Below are positions 17,067 through 24,631 of a DNA stretch of 33,430 bases, in pieces. The first letter of the stretch is position 1; each line of letters starts with the position of its first letter. This stretch comes from Phaeospirillum sp. (GTDB taxonomy: Bacteria > Pseudomonadota > Alphaproteobacteria > Rhodospirillales > Magnetospirillaceae): NCBI GenBank assembly GCA_030824585.1, contig JAVBXM010000219.1, positions 1 through 33,430 on the forward strand, in the 5' to 3' direction. The translations under genes were made by a program, and so were the position numbers. The notes beneath the pieces are model-generated. The model made no database searches, was not told where the DNA came from, and worked only from the letters and a program-made list of their open reading frames with translations.

Positions 17067-17130
17067 AGGCCCAAGGGGCCGCGCCGCTTATGCGGCGGGA
17101 GCGGAGGCCCGCGCCCGGCGACGGAGGGGC
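17067..17130 (+). repeat. Structured intergenic repeat, copy D
   Basis: Lies between the convergent phoU and pit genes. Stem 2 is cgccgc-ttat-gcggcg (17082-17087 with 17092-17097). Compared with the other copies, one G-C pair is flipped to C-G by changes on both sides, while the ttat loop is unchanged. Stem 3 is shortened. Confidence 0.8.
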
Positions 17131-17143
17131 TGGAAAAGATGCC

Positions 17144-18145
17144 TTACCAGAAGTAGGTGGACAGCCAGTAGAACAGGGCGGCCACCGATCCCGACGCCGG
17201 AATGGTGATCACCCAGGCGACCACGATGTTGCCGGCGATGTGCCAGCGCACCGCCGACACCTTGCGGGCCGCGCCGACGCCGATGATGGCGCCGGTGATG
17301 GTATGGGTGGTCGAGACCGGAATGCCCAGCCAGGTGGCGCCGAACAGGGTGATGGCCCCGCCGGTCTCGGCGCAGAAGCCCTGAACCGGCCGCAGGTCGG
17401 TGATCTTGGAGCCCATGGTCTTGACGATGCGCCAGCCGCCGAACAGGGTGCCCAGGCCCATGGCGATCTGGCAGGTGATGGCCACCCACAGCGGCACGTG
17501 GAAGGTGTCGCCCAGCATGCCCTGGCTGAACAGCAGGACGGTGATGATGCCCATGGTCTTCTGGGCGTCGTTGCCGCCGTGGCCCAGGGAATACATGGCC
17601 GCCGAGAAGAACTGCAGCACCCGGAAGCGCTGGTCCACGGCGAAGGGGGTGGTGCGGCGGCACAGCCACGACACGGCCAGCACCAGGATCATGGCCAGCA
17701 GCAGGCCGATCAGCGGCGACAGGATGATGGCCGAGCCGGTCTTGATGAAGCCGGACATGACCAGGGCGGCCAGGCCGCCCTTGGCGATGCCGGCTCCGGC
17801 GATGCCGCCGATCAGGGCGTGGGAGCTGGACGAGGGGATGCCCAGGCCCCAGGTGACGACGTTCCACGTGATGGCGCCCACCAGGGCGCCGAAGATCACA
17901 TGGGTGTCGATCAGGCCGGGCTGGACGATGCCGGTGCCGATGGTCTTGGCCACGCTGGTGGTGAAGAACAGCAGGGCGATGGTATTGAAGAACGCCGCCC
18001 AGGCCACCGCGTATTTGGGTGACAGCACCCGGGTCGACACCACCGTGGCGATGGAATTGGCCGCGTCGTGCAGGCCGTTCAGGAAGTCGAACACCAGGGC
18101 CGTGATGACCAGGGCGACGATGATGGGAAAGGCGACGGATTCCAT
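17144..18145 (-). CDS. pit: PiT family inorganic phosphate transporter
   Basis: 333 residues with about ten membrane segments, on the short side for bacterial PiT. It is a low-affinity, proton-coupled permease for metal-phosphate. The duplicated signature is seen as FLNGLHDAANSIATVVSTRV near residue 22 and G-H-G-G-N-D-A-Q-K-T-M-G near residue 190. Further conserved parts are WGLGIPSSSSHALIGGIAGA and LGIPVSTTHTITGAIIGVGA, the two S-S-S-H / S-T-T-H repeats of the family. It ends with a W residue at the membrane boundary. It is second in an operon nine bases after the DUF47 gene, an arrangement known as orfA-pit in rhizobia. Confidence 0.95.
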   Translation of the reverse strand: MESVAFPIIVALVITALVFDFLNGLHDAANSIATVVSTRVLSPKYAVAWAAFFNTIALLFFTTSVAKTIGTGIVQPGLIDTHVIFGALVGAITWNVVTWGLGIPSSSSHALIGGIAGAGIAKGGLAALVMSGFIKTGSAIILSPLIGLLLAMILVLAVSWLCRRTTPFAVDQRFRVLQFFSAAMYSLGHGGNDAQKTMGIITVLLFSQGMLGDTFHVPLWVAITCQIAMGLGTLFGGWRIVKTMGSKITDLRPVQGFCAETGGAITLFGATWLGIPVSTTHTITGAIIGVGAARKVSAVRWHIAGNIVVAWVITIPASGSVAALFYWLSTYFW

Positions 18146-18154
18146 CGATGCGGC

Positions 18155-18796
18155 CTAGACCTGTTCGATCACCACCGTCTCGATGACGTTGGCCACGTCG
18201 TCGAAGCGGTCGGAGACCTTTTCCAGCCGCTGATAGATCTCCTTGCGGGTGATCAGCTTGACCGGGTCCTTCTCGGTGGCGAACAGGGCGCGCAGGCCCT
18301 CGTGCTGGCGCTTGTCGGCGGCGCTTTCCTGGCGGCCGATGGCATCGCACAATTCATTGATGGCCGCCGCGTTGCGCGTGACTTCGCGCATCAGCGGAAT
18401 GGCCTTGGTCAGCAGGTGGGCGCACTCGGTGATGCCGGTGGCCAGGGCCCGCATGTCGGGGGTGAATTCCTTGACGCCGTAGAGGTCGACCCGCTGCGCC
18501 ACTTCCTCGATGGTGTCGACCGCGTCGTCCATGGTGGTGATCAGCCGGTGGATCTGGTCGCGGTCGAAGGGGGTGATGAACGAGCGGTGCAGGGCCTGCA
18601 GCGTTTCGCGGGTGAGGAGATCGGCCTCCCCCTCGAAGGCGCAGATCTGCTTGAAATGCAGGCCGATGTCGGCGTTGTCGCCCATCATGGCTTCCAGCGC
18701 CTTGGCGGCGCAGTGAATCTTTTCCGCATGTTGGGCAAACAGCCCGACGAACTCCTCCTCCTTGGGCATCAAGGCGCGGAACAGGCGGAAAAACAT
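18155..18796 (-). CDS. DUF47 (PhoU-like) protein, Pit partner
   Basis: 213 residues from the ATG at 18796 (MFFRLFRALMPKEEEFVGLF). The frame continues upstream to 18841 without a better start, and aggggttccccc precedes this ATG. DUF47 proteins are cytoplasmic, helical and related to PhoU. They commonly precede pit and are thought to modulate its activity. Landmarks are F-E-G-E-A-D-L-L-T-R near residue 57, P-F-D-R-D-Q-I-H-R-L near residue 79, and K-E-I-Y-Q-R-L-E-K-V-S-D-R-F-D-D-V-A near residue 190. It is first in the DUF47-pit operon, with a PHO-box candidate 48 bp upstream. Confidence 0.93.
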   Translation of the reverse strand: MFFRLFRALMPKEEEFVGLFAQHAEKIHCAAKALEAMMGDNADIGLHFKQICAFEGEADLLTRETLQALHRSFITPFDRDQIHRLITTMDDAVDTIEEVAQRVDLYGVKEFTPDMRALATGITECAHLLTKAIPLMREVTRNAAAINELCDAIGRQESAADKRQHEGLRALFATEKDPVKLITRKEIYQRLEKVSDRFDDVANVIETVVIEQV

Positions 18797-18843
18797 GGGG
18801 GAACCCCTGGGCAGTTGGGATAATTGCCGCCTCAATACCACAT

Positions 18844-18861
18844 GTGACCGGAAGATGACAC
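18844..18861 (-). promoter_or_regulatory. Candidate PHO box (PhoB site) for DUF47-pit
   Basis: Read on the minus strand: gtgtcat-cttc-cggtcac. This is two direct 7-mers separated by four bases. The PhoB consensus is ctgtcat-N4-ctgtcat; 11 of the 14 half-site positions match. It ends 47 bases before the DUF47 ATG. It is the only such site I found near the phosphate genes. In Sinorhizobium meliloti the equivalent orfA-pit operon is known to be repressed by PhoB, so repression under starvation is the likely outcome here too. Confidence 0.65.
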
Positions 18862-18880
18862 GTCGTATCGAGCAGGGGAC

Positions 18881-19594
18881 CTATCGCGGCCGGCGGCGGT
18901 ACAGGAAGAATATTGGCGCCCGCCCGGTAATGCATTTCTGCTCGTAGCGGGTGGCGGGCCAATCGGCCGGGACCGCGGCGCGGTCGGCGGTGGCCAGGAG
19001 CTTTTCAAAGGCCGGGTGGGCATCCAGGTGGCGGGCCGCCCAGGCCACGTAGACGGGGTCGTCGCTGGCGACGCGCAGCTCGCCGCCATCCTCGAGAACC
19101 CGGGCCAGCACGTCCAGGGTGTCGGGGCTGATGAAGCGCCGGTAGGCATGGCGGGTCTTGGGCCAGGGATCGGGGAACAGCACGAACACCCGCCCCAAGG
19201 CGCCGTCGGGCAGGGCGGGCAGCAGCAGGCGGACGTCTTCGGGGAAGATGCGGACATTGCCCAGGGCGCGGGCCTGGACATGGCCCAGCAGGCTGGCGAT
19301 GCCGTTCCTGAACACCTCGCAGCCGATCAGGCCCACATCCGGATTGGCCTCGGCGAGCCGGGCCAGATGCTCGCCGCCGCCGAAGCCCACTTCCAGCCAG
19401 ACCGAGCGCATGGCGCCGGGAAACAGCAGGGTGGGCTCGACCCGGGTATCGGGCTCGGGCACCATTACGGTCAGGCGGGGCAGCAGATCCTCGATCAAGC
19501 CGAGGGCGTTGCGGCGCAGGGCCTTGCCCTGGCGCCGGCCGAAAAAACGCGGCCGCTCGGCGGCCGCGTTTCCGTTTTCGGCATGCTTGCTCAT
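18881..19594 (-). CDS. trmB: tRNA (guanine-N7)-methyltransferase
   Basis: 237 residues from the ATG at 19594, seven bases after metK. The frame runs further upstream, but only inside metK. TrmB uses SAM to make m7G46 in the variable loop of tRNA. Motifs: the N-terminal P-R-F-F-G-R-R-Q-G-K-A-L-R typical of alphaproteobacterial TrmB, SAM-binding V-W-L-E-V-G-F-G-G-G-E-H near residue 88, the acidic I-G-C-E-V-F-R-N-G, and the catalytic F-P-D-P-W-P-K-T-R-H motif near residue 153 followed by R-R-F. The C-terminal T-R-Y-E-Q-K segment is also conserved. It sits with its SAM supplier metK in one operon. Confidence 0.95.
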   Translation of the reverse strand: MSKHAENGNAAAERPRFFGRRQGKALRRNALGLIEDLLPRLTVMVPEPDTRVEPTLLFPGAMRSVWLEVGFGGGEHLARLAEANPDVGLIGCEVFRNGIASLLGHVQARALGNVRIFPEDVRLLLPALPDGALGRVFVLFPDPWPKTRHAYRRFISPDTLDVLARVLEDGGELRVASDDPVYVAWAARHLDAHPAFEKLLATADRAAVPADWPATRYEQKCITGRAPIFFLYRRRPR

Positions 19595-19601
19595 GAAAAG
19601 C

Positions 19602-20768
19602 TTAGAAAGCCTTCTTGAGCTGCTCCACCAGGTCGGTCTTCTCCCACGAGAAGCCGCCGTCGGCGTCCGGGCTGCGGCCGAAATGGCCGTAGGCGGCGGT
19701 GCGGGCATAGATGGGCTTGTTGAGGCCCAGATGGGTGCGGATGCCGCGCGGGCTGAGGTCGACCAGCTGCTGCAGCACCAGGGCCAGCTTGTCCTCGTCC
19801 ACCTTGCAGGTGCCCGAGGTGTCCACATAGACCGACAGCGGCTTGGAGACGCCGATGGCGTAGCTGAGCTGGATCACGCACTTGTCGGCCAGGCCGGCGG
19901 CGACCACGTTCTTGGCCAGGTAGCGCGAGGCATAGGCGGCCGAACGGTCGACCTTGGTCGGGTCCTTGCCCGAGAAGGCGCCGCCGCCGTGGGGCGCCGC
20001 GCCGCCGTAGGTGTCGACGATGATCTTGCGGCCGGTGAGGCCGGTGTCGCCGTCCGGGCCGCCGATGACGAAGCGGCCGGTCGGGTTGACATAGAACTGG
20101 TCGTCGGCGGGCATCCAGCCTTCCGGCAGCACGTTCTTCACGTGGGGACGGACGATCTCCTTGATGTCGGCCTGGGACAGGCCGTCCACGTGCTGGTGCG
20201 AGACCACCACCGAGGTGGCGCGCACCGGCTTGCCGTCGCGGTATTCCAGGGTCACCTGGCTCTTGGAATCGGGCAGCAGCTGCGGGGCGGCGCCGGAATG
20301 GCGGGCCTCGGCCAGGCTCTTGAGGATTTCGTGCGAGTAGTAGATGGGCGCCGGCATCAGGACCGGGGTCTCGTTGCAGGCATAGCCGAACATGATGCCC
20401 TGGTCGCCCGCGCCCTCGTCCTTGTCGGCGCCGGAATCGACGCCCTGGGCGATATCGGCCGACTGGGAGTGGACGCGGTTGATGATCTCGGCGTTCTTCC
20501 AGTGGAAGCCGTCCTGCTCGTAGCCGATGTCCTTGACCGCGTGGCGGGCCAGTTCGTCCATCAGGGCGGCGTTGACGGAAGCCGGGCCGCGCACTTCGCC
20601 GGCCATGACGATCAGGTTGGTGGTGACCAGGGTCTCGACCGCTACGCGGGCGTAGGGATCGGCACCGAGGAACGCATCGACGACGGCATCGGAAATCCGG
20701 TCGGCGACCTTGTCGGGATGGCCCTCGGACACGGATTCACTGGTGAAGAGGAAATTCTTTTTGGACAC
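19602..20768 (-). CDS. metK: S-adenosylmethionine synthase
   Basis: 388 residues. MetK makes SAM from methionine and ATP, releasing PPi and Pi. The GTG at 20768 is chosen because AGGAGGG lies seven bases upstream; a TTG two codons earlier would be only two bases from it. Motifs are [12 protein letters not shown] (ATP/Met site) at the N terminus, [12 protein letters not shown] near residue 120, and the phosphate-binding G-G-G-A-F-S-G-K-D near residue 258 followed by [10 protein letters not shown]. It is in an operon with trmB and is preceded by a 219-base leader region carrying a SAM-II-like aptamer, so feedback by its own product is likely. Confidence 0.97.
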   Translation of the reverse strand: MSKKNFLFTSESVSEGHPDKVADRISDAVVDAFLGADPYARVAVETLVTTNLIVMAGEVRGPASVNAALMDELARHAVKDIGYEQDGFHWKNAEIINRVHSQSADIAQGVDSGADKDEGAGDQGIMFGYACNETPVLMPAPIYYSHEILKSLAEARHSGAAPQLLPDSKSQVTLEYRDGKPVRATSVVVSHQHVDGLSQADIKEIVRPHVKNVLPEGWMPADDQFYVNPTGRFVIGGPDGDTGLTGRKIIVDTYGGAAPHGGGAFSGKDPTKVDRSAAYASRYLAKNVVAAGLADKCVIQLSYAIGVSKPLSVYVDTSGTCKVDEDKLALVLQQLVDLSPRGIRTHLGLNKPIYARTAAYGHFGRSPDADGGFSWEKTDLVEQLKKAF

Positions 20769-20805
20769 GGGCAAGCCCTCCTAGATCCAACCAAAATTGG
20801 GACCT

Positions 20806-20845
20806 GGGGCATCAACACGCAGATCAGCGCCATCGTGATGCACCC
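20806..20845 (-). promoter_or_regulatory. Hairpin following the metK aptamer (possible expression platform)
   Basis: On the minus strand gggtgcatca (20845-20836) pairs with tgatgcccc (20814-20806) with one bulged base. Its 5' arm begins right where the aptamer ends. A tcccaatttt stretch follows the 3' arm, so it could act as an attenuator. The link to SAM binding is inferred. Confidence 0.45.
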
Positions 20846-20892
20846 ACTTAGCCGAAATCAGCGTGGCGGCAAGCGGTCAAAATCTCCACGGG
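20846..20892 (-). ncRNA. SAM-II-like riboswitch aptamer upstream of metK
   Basis: On the minus strand, stem P1 is cgtgg (20890-20886) pairing with ccacg (20866-20862). Its loop has the U-rich gatttt and the word gcttgc (20874-20869). After P1 comes a nine-base joint and then gctaa (20852-20848), which can pair back to ttgc in the loop as the pseudoknot P2. From memory, SAM-II RNAs share this order: gtgg, gattt, gcttgc, gccacg, gctaa. The downstream gene makes SAM. Unlike classical SAM-II elements, the ribosome site is not adjacent to gctaa but about 70 bases later. Confidence 0.7.
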
Positions 20893-20932
20893 AGCGGTCA
20901 CACCCCTCCGGGGGGTTCTTCTGACAGGCCAA

Positions 20933-20960
20933 GGGGCGACTCGTCAAGACGAATCGCCCC
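20933..20960 (-). terminator. Hairpin after XRE regulator gene
   Basis: A 12-bp stem (20933-20944 with 20949-20960) with one G-U-type pair and a four-base loop lies 27 bases past the regulator stop. It separates that gene from the metK leader. No T-run follows. Confidence 0.65.
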
Positions 20961-20987
20961 AGGGCCGAAATCCTGGATTTCAAAGGG

Positions 20988-21482
20988 TTATTTCTTGCTC
21001 TCACCCACTGCCGCCAGAGCCTTGGCCAGGTCGTAGACCCGGCGGCGCACCTGGGGATCGACGATGCTGTAATAGGCGCGGACCAGCTCCAGCGTTTCGC
21101 GCTTGGTCATGGGGTCGGCCTCGAAACTGGCCGGTTCATCGGCCAGGCCCGATATGCCGCGGGCCACCGCCAGCGGGCTCTGGTCCTGGATGGATTCGGC
21201 CATGTCGTCGAAGAAGAACGATACCGGCACGTCCAGAACACGGGACAGGTCGAACAGCCGCGAGGCGCCGATGCGGTTGGCGCCGCGCTCGTATTTCTGG
21301 ACCTGCTGGAAGGTCAGCCCGATGGATTCTCCCAGTTTCTCCTGGCTCATTCCCATCAGGGTGCGGCGCAGGCGCACGCGGGCACCGACGTGGATGTCGA
21401 CGGGGTTGGGCAGGCCCGAGGGAAGGCGGCCCCGCGACGAACCGCGGTGAGAGGGGGCGGAATTGCGATTGCTTTTGACCAT
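20988..21482 (-). CDS. XRE-family transcriptional regulator
   Basis: 164 residues. A basic, Ser-rich N-terminal tail of about 25 residues precedes a helix-turn-helix domain at residues 30-85 (HVGARVRLRRTLMGMSQEKL, then GLTFQQVQKYERGANRIGAS). The C-terminal third is helical (ETLELVRAYYSIVDPQVRRR). It resembles the conserved alphaproteobacterial regulator that sits between lnt and metK; the rhizobial member is PraR, a repressor of adhesion and quorum-sensing genes. The upstream region has a good sigma-70-type promoter embedded in several dyads, suggesting autoregulation. The targets here cannot be told from sequence. Confidence 0.93.
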   Translation of the reverse strand: MVKSNRNSAPSHRGSSRGRLPSGLPNPVDIHVGARVRLRRTLMGMSQEKLGESIGLTFQQVQKYERGANRIGASRLFDLSRVLDVPVSFFFDDMAESIQDQSPLAVARGISGLADEPASFEADPMTKRETLELVRAYYSIVDPQVRRRVYDLAKALAAVGESKK

Positions 21483-21540
21483 GGCGGCGTCCTAATAGGT
21501 CGTTGGATGTAGCGCCCTCAGTACTGGCGGTTGTAGAAAC

Positions 21541-21569
21541 ACCATAAGGGCGCGATTGTATACAGTCAA
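21541..21569 (-). promoter_or_regulatory. Promoter of XRE regulator gene
   Basis: Minus strand: -35 TTGACT (21569-21564), a 17-base spacer, -10 TATGGT (21546-21541), 59 bases before the ATG. Just upstream are overlapping 8-bp palindromes tagcgcta (21589-21596) and gctatagc (21593-21600), and gctac at 21573-21577 and 21626-21630; gtagc lies downstream at 21509-21513. These are plausible operator half-sites. Confidence 0.6.
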
Positions 21570-21626
21570 CACGCTACAGGCGCATTACTAGCGCTATAGC
21601 AATATGCCCTATGTATGTAGGCAATG

Positions 21627-23168
21627 CTACGAGTTCAACCGGCGCAGAAAAAAAGCCGCCAACCCCGTCAGAAGCAGGATGACGCCGGGAACAATATTGC
21701 CGAATCGGCTGTAGATGGTGGGAGGCAGGGCCTGGGGAAGGGGGGCGTCGAGGATGCCCCGCTCGCCGAGCGGCAGGCGGGCGATGATGCGCCCGACCGG
21801 GTCGATCACCGCCGAGATGCCGGTATTGGCGGCGCGGGCCTGGGGCAGGCCCTCCTCGATGGACCGCATGCGCGATGCCGCCAGATGCTGGTGCGGGCCC
21901 GACGAAATGCCGAACCAGCCGTCGTTGGTGACGTTGAGAATCCAGCCGGGACGCGGCTGGTGGCGGGCGACGATGGCGGTGGGGAAGATGGCCTCGTAGC
22001 AGATCAGCGCCGCCGCCGCCGGCAGGCCGGGCAAGTCCAGGGCCACCGGCCCCGGCCCCGCCGAGAAATCGGTGCCGCCATGGGTGATCTTGGCGATGGG
22101 CAGGATGCCGCGCAGGGGCACGTATTCGCCGAAGGGCACCAGATGCACCTTGTCGTAGATCGCGGCGATTTCGGCGGAGCCGGTCACCGCCATCAGGGAG
22201 TTCCAGATCTGAAGGGGCTCGACCCCCTTGGGGGTGATGCGCGGCGCCCCGGTCAACAGCAGCCCGCCGGGCGGTACGGCCGCCGCCGCCATCTGGCGGT
22301 GCAGGCGGTCGAGATCGAGGAAATAGGATACGGCGGTCTCGGGCCAGATCACCGTGGTCACCTGCTCGAAGCCGGGGCCGCGCGTCAGGGCGATATGGTC
22401 GCGCAGATTGGCCTCGCGCTGGTCGTCCTTCCACTTGTTGGCCTGGGCCACGGCGGCCTGGACGATGCGCAGCCTGGTATCGGGCACCATGGTGGCGTCC
22501 GGGCCTTGGGACAGGCGCAGGGCGCCGCCGGCCCACAGCAGGGCGGGCAGGCCCAGGGCCAGGGCGGCGACGGCGCGACGGCGCCCGGGAGCGGCCAGCA
22601 GGGCGGGAGCCAGCACCATCAGGTAGGTGAGCAGGGAAAGGCCCCAGATGCCGCCGAAGGCGCCGAACTGCAGCACGGCCAGGCTGATGTCCCATACCGA
22701 GCCCATGGGATTCCACGGCAGGCCGGTCATCACCCAGGAACGCAGCCATTCCGCCAGGGTGAACGCCGCGGCCAGGGCCGGAATCCGCGCCACCCGCCCC
22801 AGGCGGCACATATGGACCCCCAGGGTGGCGAGGCCGAAAAAGGTGGCCAGCACCGCGGACAGCCCGAATACCGCGAAGGGGATCATCCAGCCGAACTTGG
22901 CCACGTCGGTGAGCAGGGCGATGGAAATCCAGTACAGCCCCACGGCGAACCAGCCGGTGAACCACCAAAAGCCGACACCGAAGGCGGCACGGCGCGTGGC
23001 GGCGGCATCCAGGCTCCAGGCCACGGCGGGAAAGGCCAGGAACAGGGCCGGCAGCACCAGGGTCGGCGGCAGCGCCAGCGCCGCCACGGCGCCCAGCAGC
23101 ACGAGGGTCAGGCGCCGGCGCCAGCCGGTCAGGGCGCAAAACCGCCGCTTCAGGTTTTCCAGCATCAT
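21627..23168 (-). CDS. lnt: Apolipoprotein N-acyltransferase
   Basis: 513 residues. Lnt adds the third acyl chain to the N-terminal cysteine of lipoproteins at the periplasmic face of the inner membrane. There are about six membrane segments in the first ~210 residues, then a periplasmic nitrilase-like domain, then a last membrane helix (NIVPGVILLLTGLAAFFLRR). The catalytic triad is visible: Glu in V-I-W-P-E-T-A-V near residue 273, Lys in Y-D-K-V-H-L-V-P-F-G-E-Y near residue 343, and Cys in L-I-C-Y-E-A-I-F near residue 396. The start overlaps the corC-like stop (ATGATG); either ATG is possible. Confidence 0.96.
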   Translation of the reverse strand: MMLENLKRRFCALTGWRRRLTLVLLGAVAALALPPTLVLPALFLAFPAVAWSLDAAATRRAAFGVGFWWFTGWFAVGLYWISIALLTDVAKFGWMIPFAVFGLSAVLATFFGLATLGVHMCRLGRVARIPALAAAFTLAEWLRSWVMTGLPWNPMGSVWDISLAVLQFGAFGGIWGLSLLTYLMVLAPALLAAPGRRRAVAALALGLPALLWAGGALRLSQGPDATMVPDTRLRIVQAAVAQANKWKDDQREANLRDHIALTRGPGFEQVTTVIWPETAVSYFLDLDRLHRQMAAAAVPPGGLLLTGAPRITPKGVEPLQIWNSLMAVTGSAEIAAIYDKVHLVPFGEYVPLRGILPIAKITHGGTDFSAGPGPVALDLPGLPAAAALICYEAIFPTAIVARHQPRPGWILNVTNDGWFGISSGPHQHLAASRMRSIEEGLPQARAANTGISAVIDPVGRIIARLPLGERGILDAPLPQALPPTIYSRFGNIVPGVILLLTGLAAFFLRRLNS

Positions 23169-24130
23169 TCCGTGGCCACCGGTTCCGGCGCCGCCACCCG
23201 GCGTACCCGCACCCGCTTCACCCGGCGAGGGTCGGCATCCATCACTTCGAATTCCAGTCCGGCGGAATGGGTGATCAGCTCGCCCCGCGACGGCACCCGG
23301 CCGGCGACGAACGATACCAGGCCGCCCAGGGTCTCCACCTCTTCGCGCTCCTCCTCGGTGAGCACCGCCCCCATATGGTCCTCGAACTCGGCGATGGGGG
23401 TGCGGCCGTCGGCCTCGACGGCGCCGTCGGCATGGATGGTCAGTTCCGGTTCCTCGTCCTGGTCGTGCTCGTCCTCGATCTCGCCGACGATCTGTTCCAC
23501 CAGGTCCTCGATGGTCACCAGGCCGTCGATGCCGCCGTACTCATCCACCACCAGCGCCAGATGCGAGCGCTTGAGCCGCATCTCCAGCAGCAGGTCGGTG
23601 ACCCGCATGGAGGGCGCCACGAACTGGACGCGCCGCGCCAGGCGGGGCAGGTTGAACGGCTTGCCCTGACCCATCACCTCCAGCAGGTCCTTGATGTGGA
23701 CCATGCCGATGACGTCATCCAGCGAGCGGCGGTAGACCGGCAGGCGGGAATGGCCGCAGCCGATGAACAGCGAGATCAGCCCCTCCAGGGTGGTCTTGGC
23801 CTCCACCGCCACGATGTCGGCGCGCGGCACCATGACGTCGTAGGCGGTGACGTCGCGCAGGTGCAAGATGTTGCCGAGCAACTGGCGCTCGTGCTCGTCG
23901 ATGGGAATTTCGGCGCTGTCGCGATCCTCGATCAGCTCTTCCAGCGCATCGCGGACGGTCTCGGCGCCCTTGGAGCGGCGGCGGCCCTTCAGCCAGCCGC
24001 GCATGGCGCCGAACAGCGAGTCGTCGCCCGCCTTCTTGAGGGTCGCCCCGCCTTCGCGGAGCGGGCTTTCGCCCGTTCTCTTGGTGTTTGCCCCGCCTTC
24101 GCGGGGCGGGCTACTGCCAGGGTCGTTCAT
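23165..24130 (-). CDS. corC: CBS-domain CorC/HlyC family protein
   Basis: 321 residues. There is no membrane domain; it matches the soluble CorC type (E. coli YbeX) encoded between ybeY and lnt and implicated in magnesium/cobalt efflux or ribosome function. After an unusual repeated N terminus (residues 1-35) it has R-D-V-T-A-Y-D-V-M-V-P-R-A-D near residue 92, a pair of CBS domains (G-H-S-R-L-P-V-Y-R-R; L-V-V-D-E-Y-G-G-I-D-G-L-V-T near residue 197) and a C-terminal CorC/HlyC domain (A-D-G-R-T-P-I-A-E-F). The N terminus contains two diverged 15-residue repeats around R-E-G-G-A, encoded by a palindromic DNA repeat. Confidence 0.92.
   Translation of the reverse strand: MNDPGSSPPREGGANTKRTGESPLREGGATLKKAGDDSLFGAMRGWLKGRRRSKGAETVRDALEELIEDRDSAEIPIDEHERQLLGNILHLRDVTAYDVMVPRADIVAVEAKTTLEGLISLFIGCGHSRLPVYRRSLDDVIGMVHIKDLLEVMGQGKPFNLPRLARRVQFVAPSMRVTDLLLEMRLKRSHLALVVDEYGGIDGLVTIEDLVEQIVGEIEDEHDQDEEPELTIHADGAVEADGRTPIAEFEDHMGAVLTEEEREEVETLGGLVSFVAGRVPSRGELITHSAGLEFEVMDADPRRVKRVRVRRVAAPEPVATE
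24045..24112. repeat. Palindromic tandem repeat inside corC-like N terminus
   Basis: A 23-bp word beginning gccccgccttcgcgg occurs at 24045-24067 and 24090-24112 with one mismatch, exactly 45 bp apart (15 codons). Each contains the hairpin ccccgc-cttc-gcgggg (one mismatch in the first). The bases between are also partly repeated (24024-24044 against 24069-24089), so a 45-bp unit seems duplicated in frame. Confidence 0.8.
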
Positions 24131-24136
24131 GAACCT

Positions 24137-24631
24137 TTATTGCTCTCCATAGGGGTCGGGAATCCCCAGCGCCGCCAGCAGGGTGGTTTCCAGGGATTCC
24201 ATCTCGGCGGCTTCCCCGTCGTCCAGATGATCATAGCCCAACAGATGCAGGACGCCATGGACAACAAGATGACCGAAATGATCGGCCAGCGGCTTGCCCT
24301 GGTCCCGGGCCTCGGCGGCGCAGGTCTCGAAGGCCAGGACCACGTCGCCCAGCAGCAGCGGCGCGCCCGGCACCAGCGGGGCGTCCTCGTCGTCCAGGGA
24401 GGCGAAGGACAGCACGTTGGTGGGCTGGTCCTTGCCCCGCCAGTCGCGGTTGAGGCCCTGGACCGTGGCATCGTCGGCCAGCACGATGGACAGCTCGACG
24501 ATTCCCTCGGGCAGATCGACGGCGCCCAGCGCGGTGGCGGCCAGGCGGCCGCAGCGGGCCTCGGCATCGGGCAGCGCCCCGGTCCAGGCCGGGCATTGGA
24601 TGTCGACGGCGATCTCGATGGTGACGGTCAT
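24137..24631 (-). CDS. ybeY: Endoribonuclease YbeY
   Basis: 164 residues. YbeY is a zinc-dependent single-strand RNase needed for 16S rRNA 3'-end maturation and ribosome quality control. The metal-binding signature appears as [11 protein letters not shown] near residue 119. The conserved [16 protein letters not shown] stretch lies near residue 60 and L-L-G-D-V-V-L near residue 92. Its start overlaps the phoH stop (ATGA) and it ends seven bases before the corC-like gene, as in the conserved phoH-ybeY-corC-lnt order. Confidence 0.96.
   Translation of the reverse strand: MTVTIEIAVDIQCPAWTGALPDAEARCGRLAATALGAVDLPEGIVELSIVLADDATVQGLNRDWRGKDQPTNVLSFASLDDEDAPLVPGAPLLLGDVVLAFETCAAEARDQGKPLADHFGHLVVHGVLHLLGYDHLDDGEAAEMESLETTLLAALGIPDPYGEQ

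Noticed and set aside
20872-20900. Direct repeat tgaccgct spaced 21 bp (minus strand) before metK as a regulator operator
   Set aside because: One copy falls inside the loop of the SAM-II-like aptamer, which explains its conservation better. The ttgacc it contains has no good -10 at the right distance.
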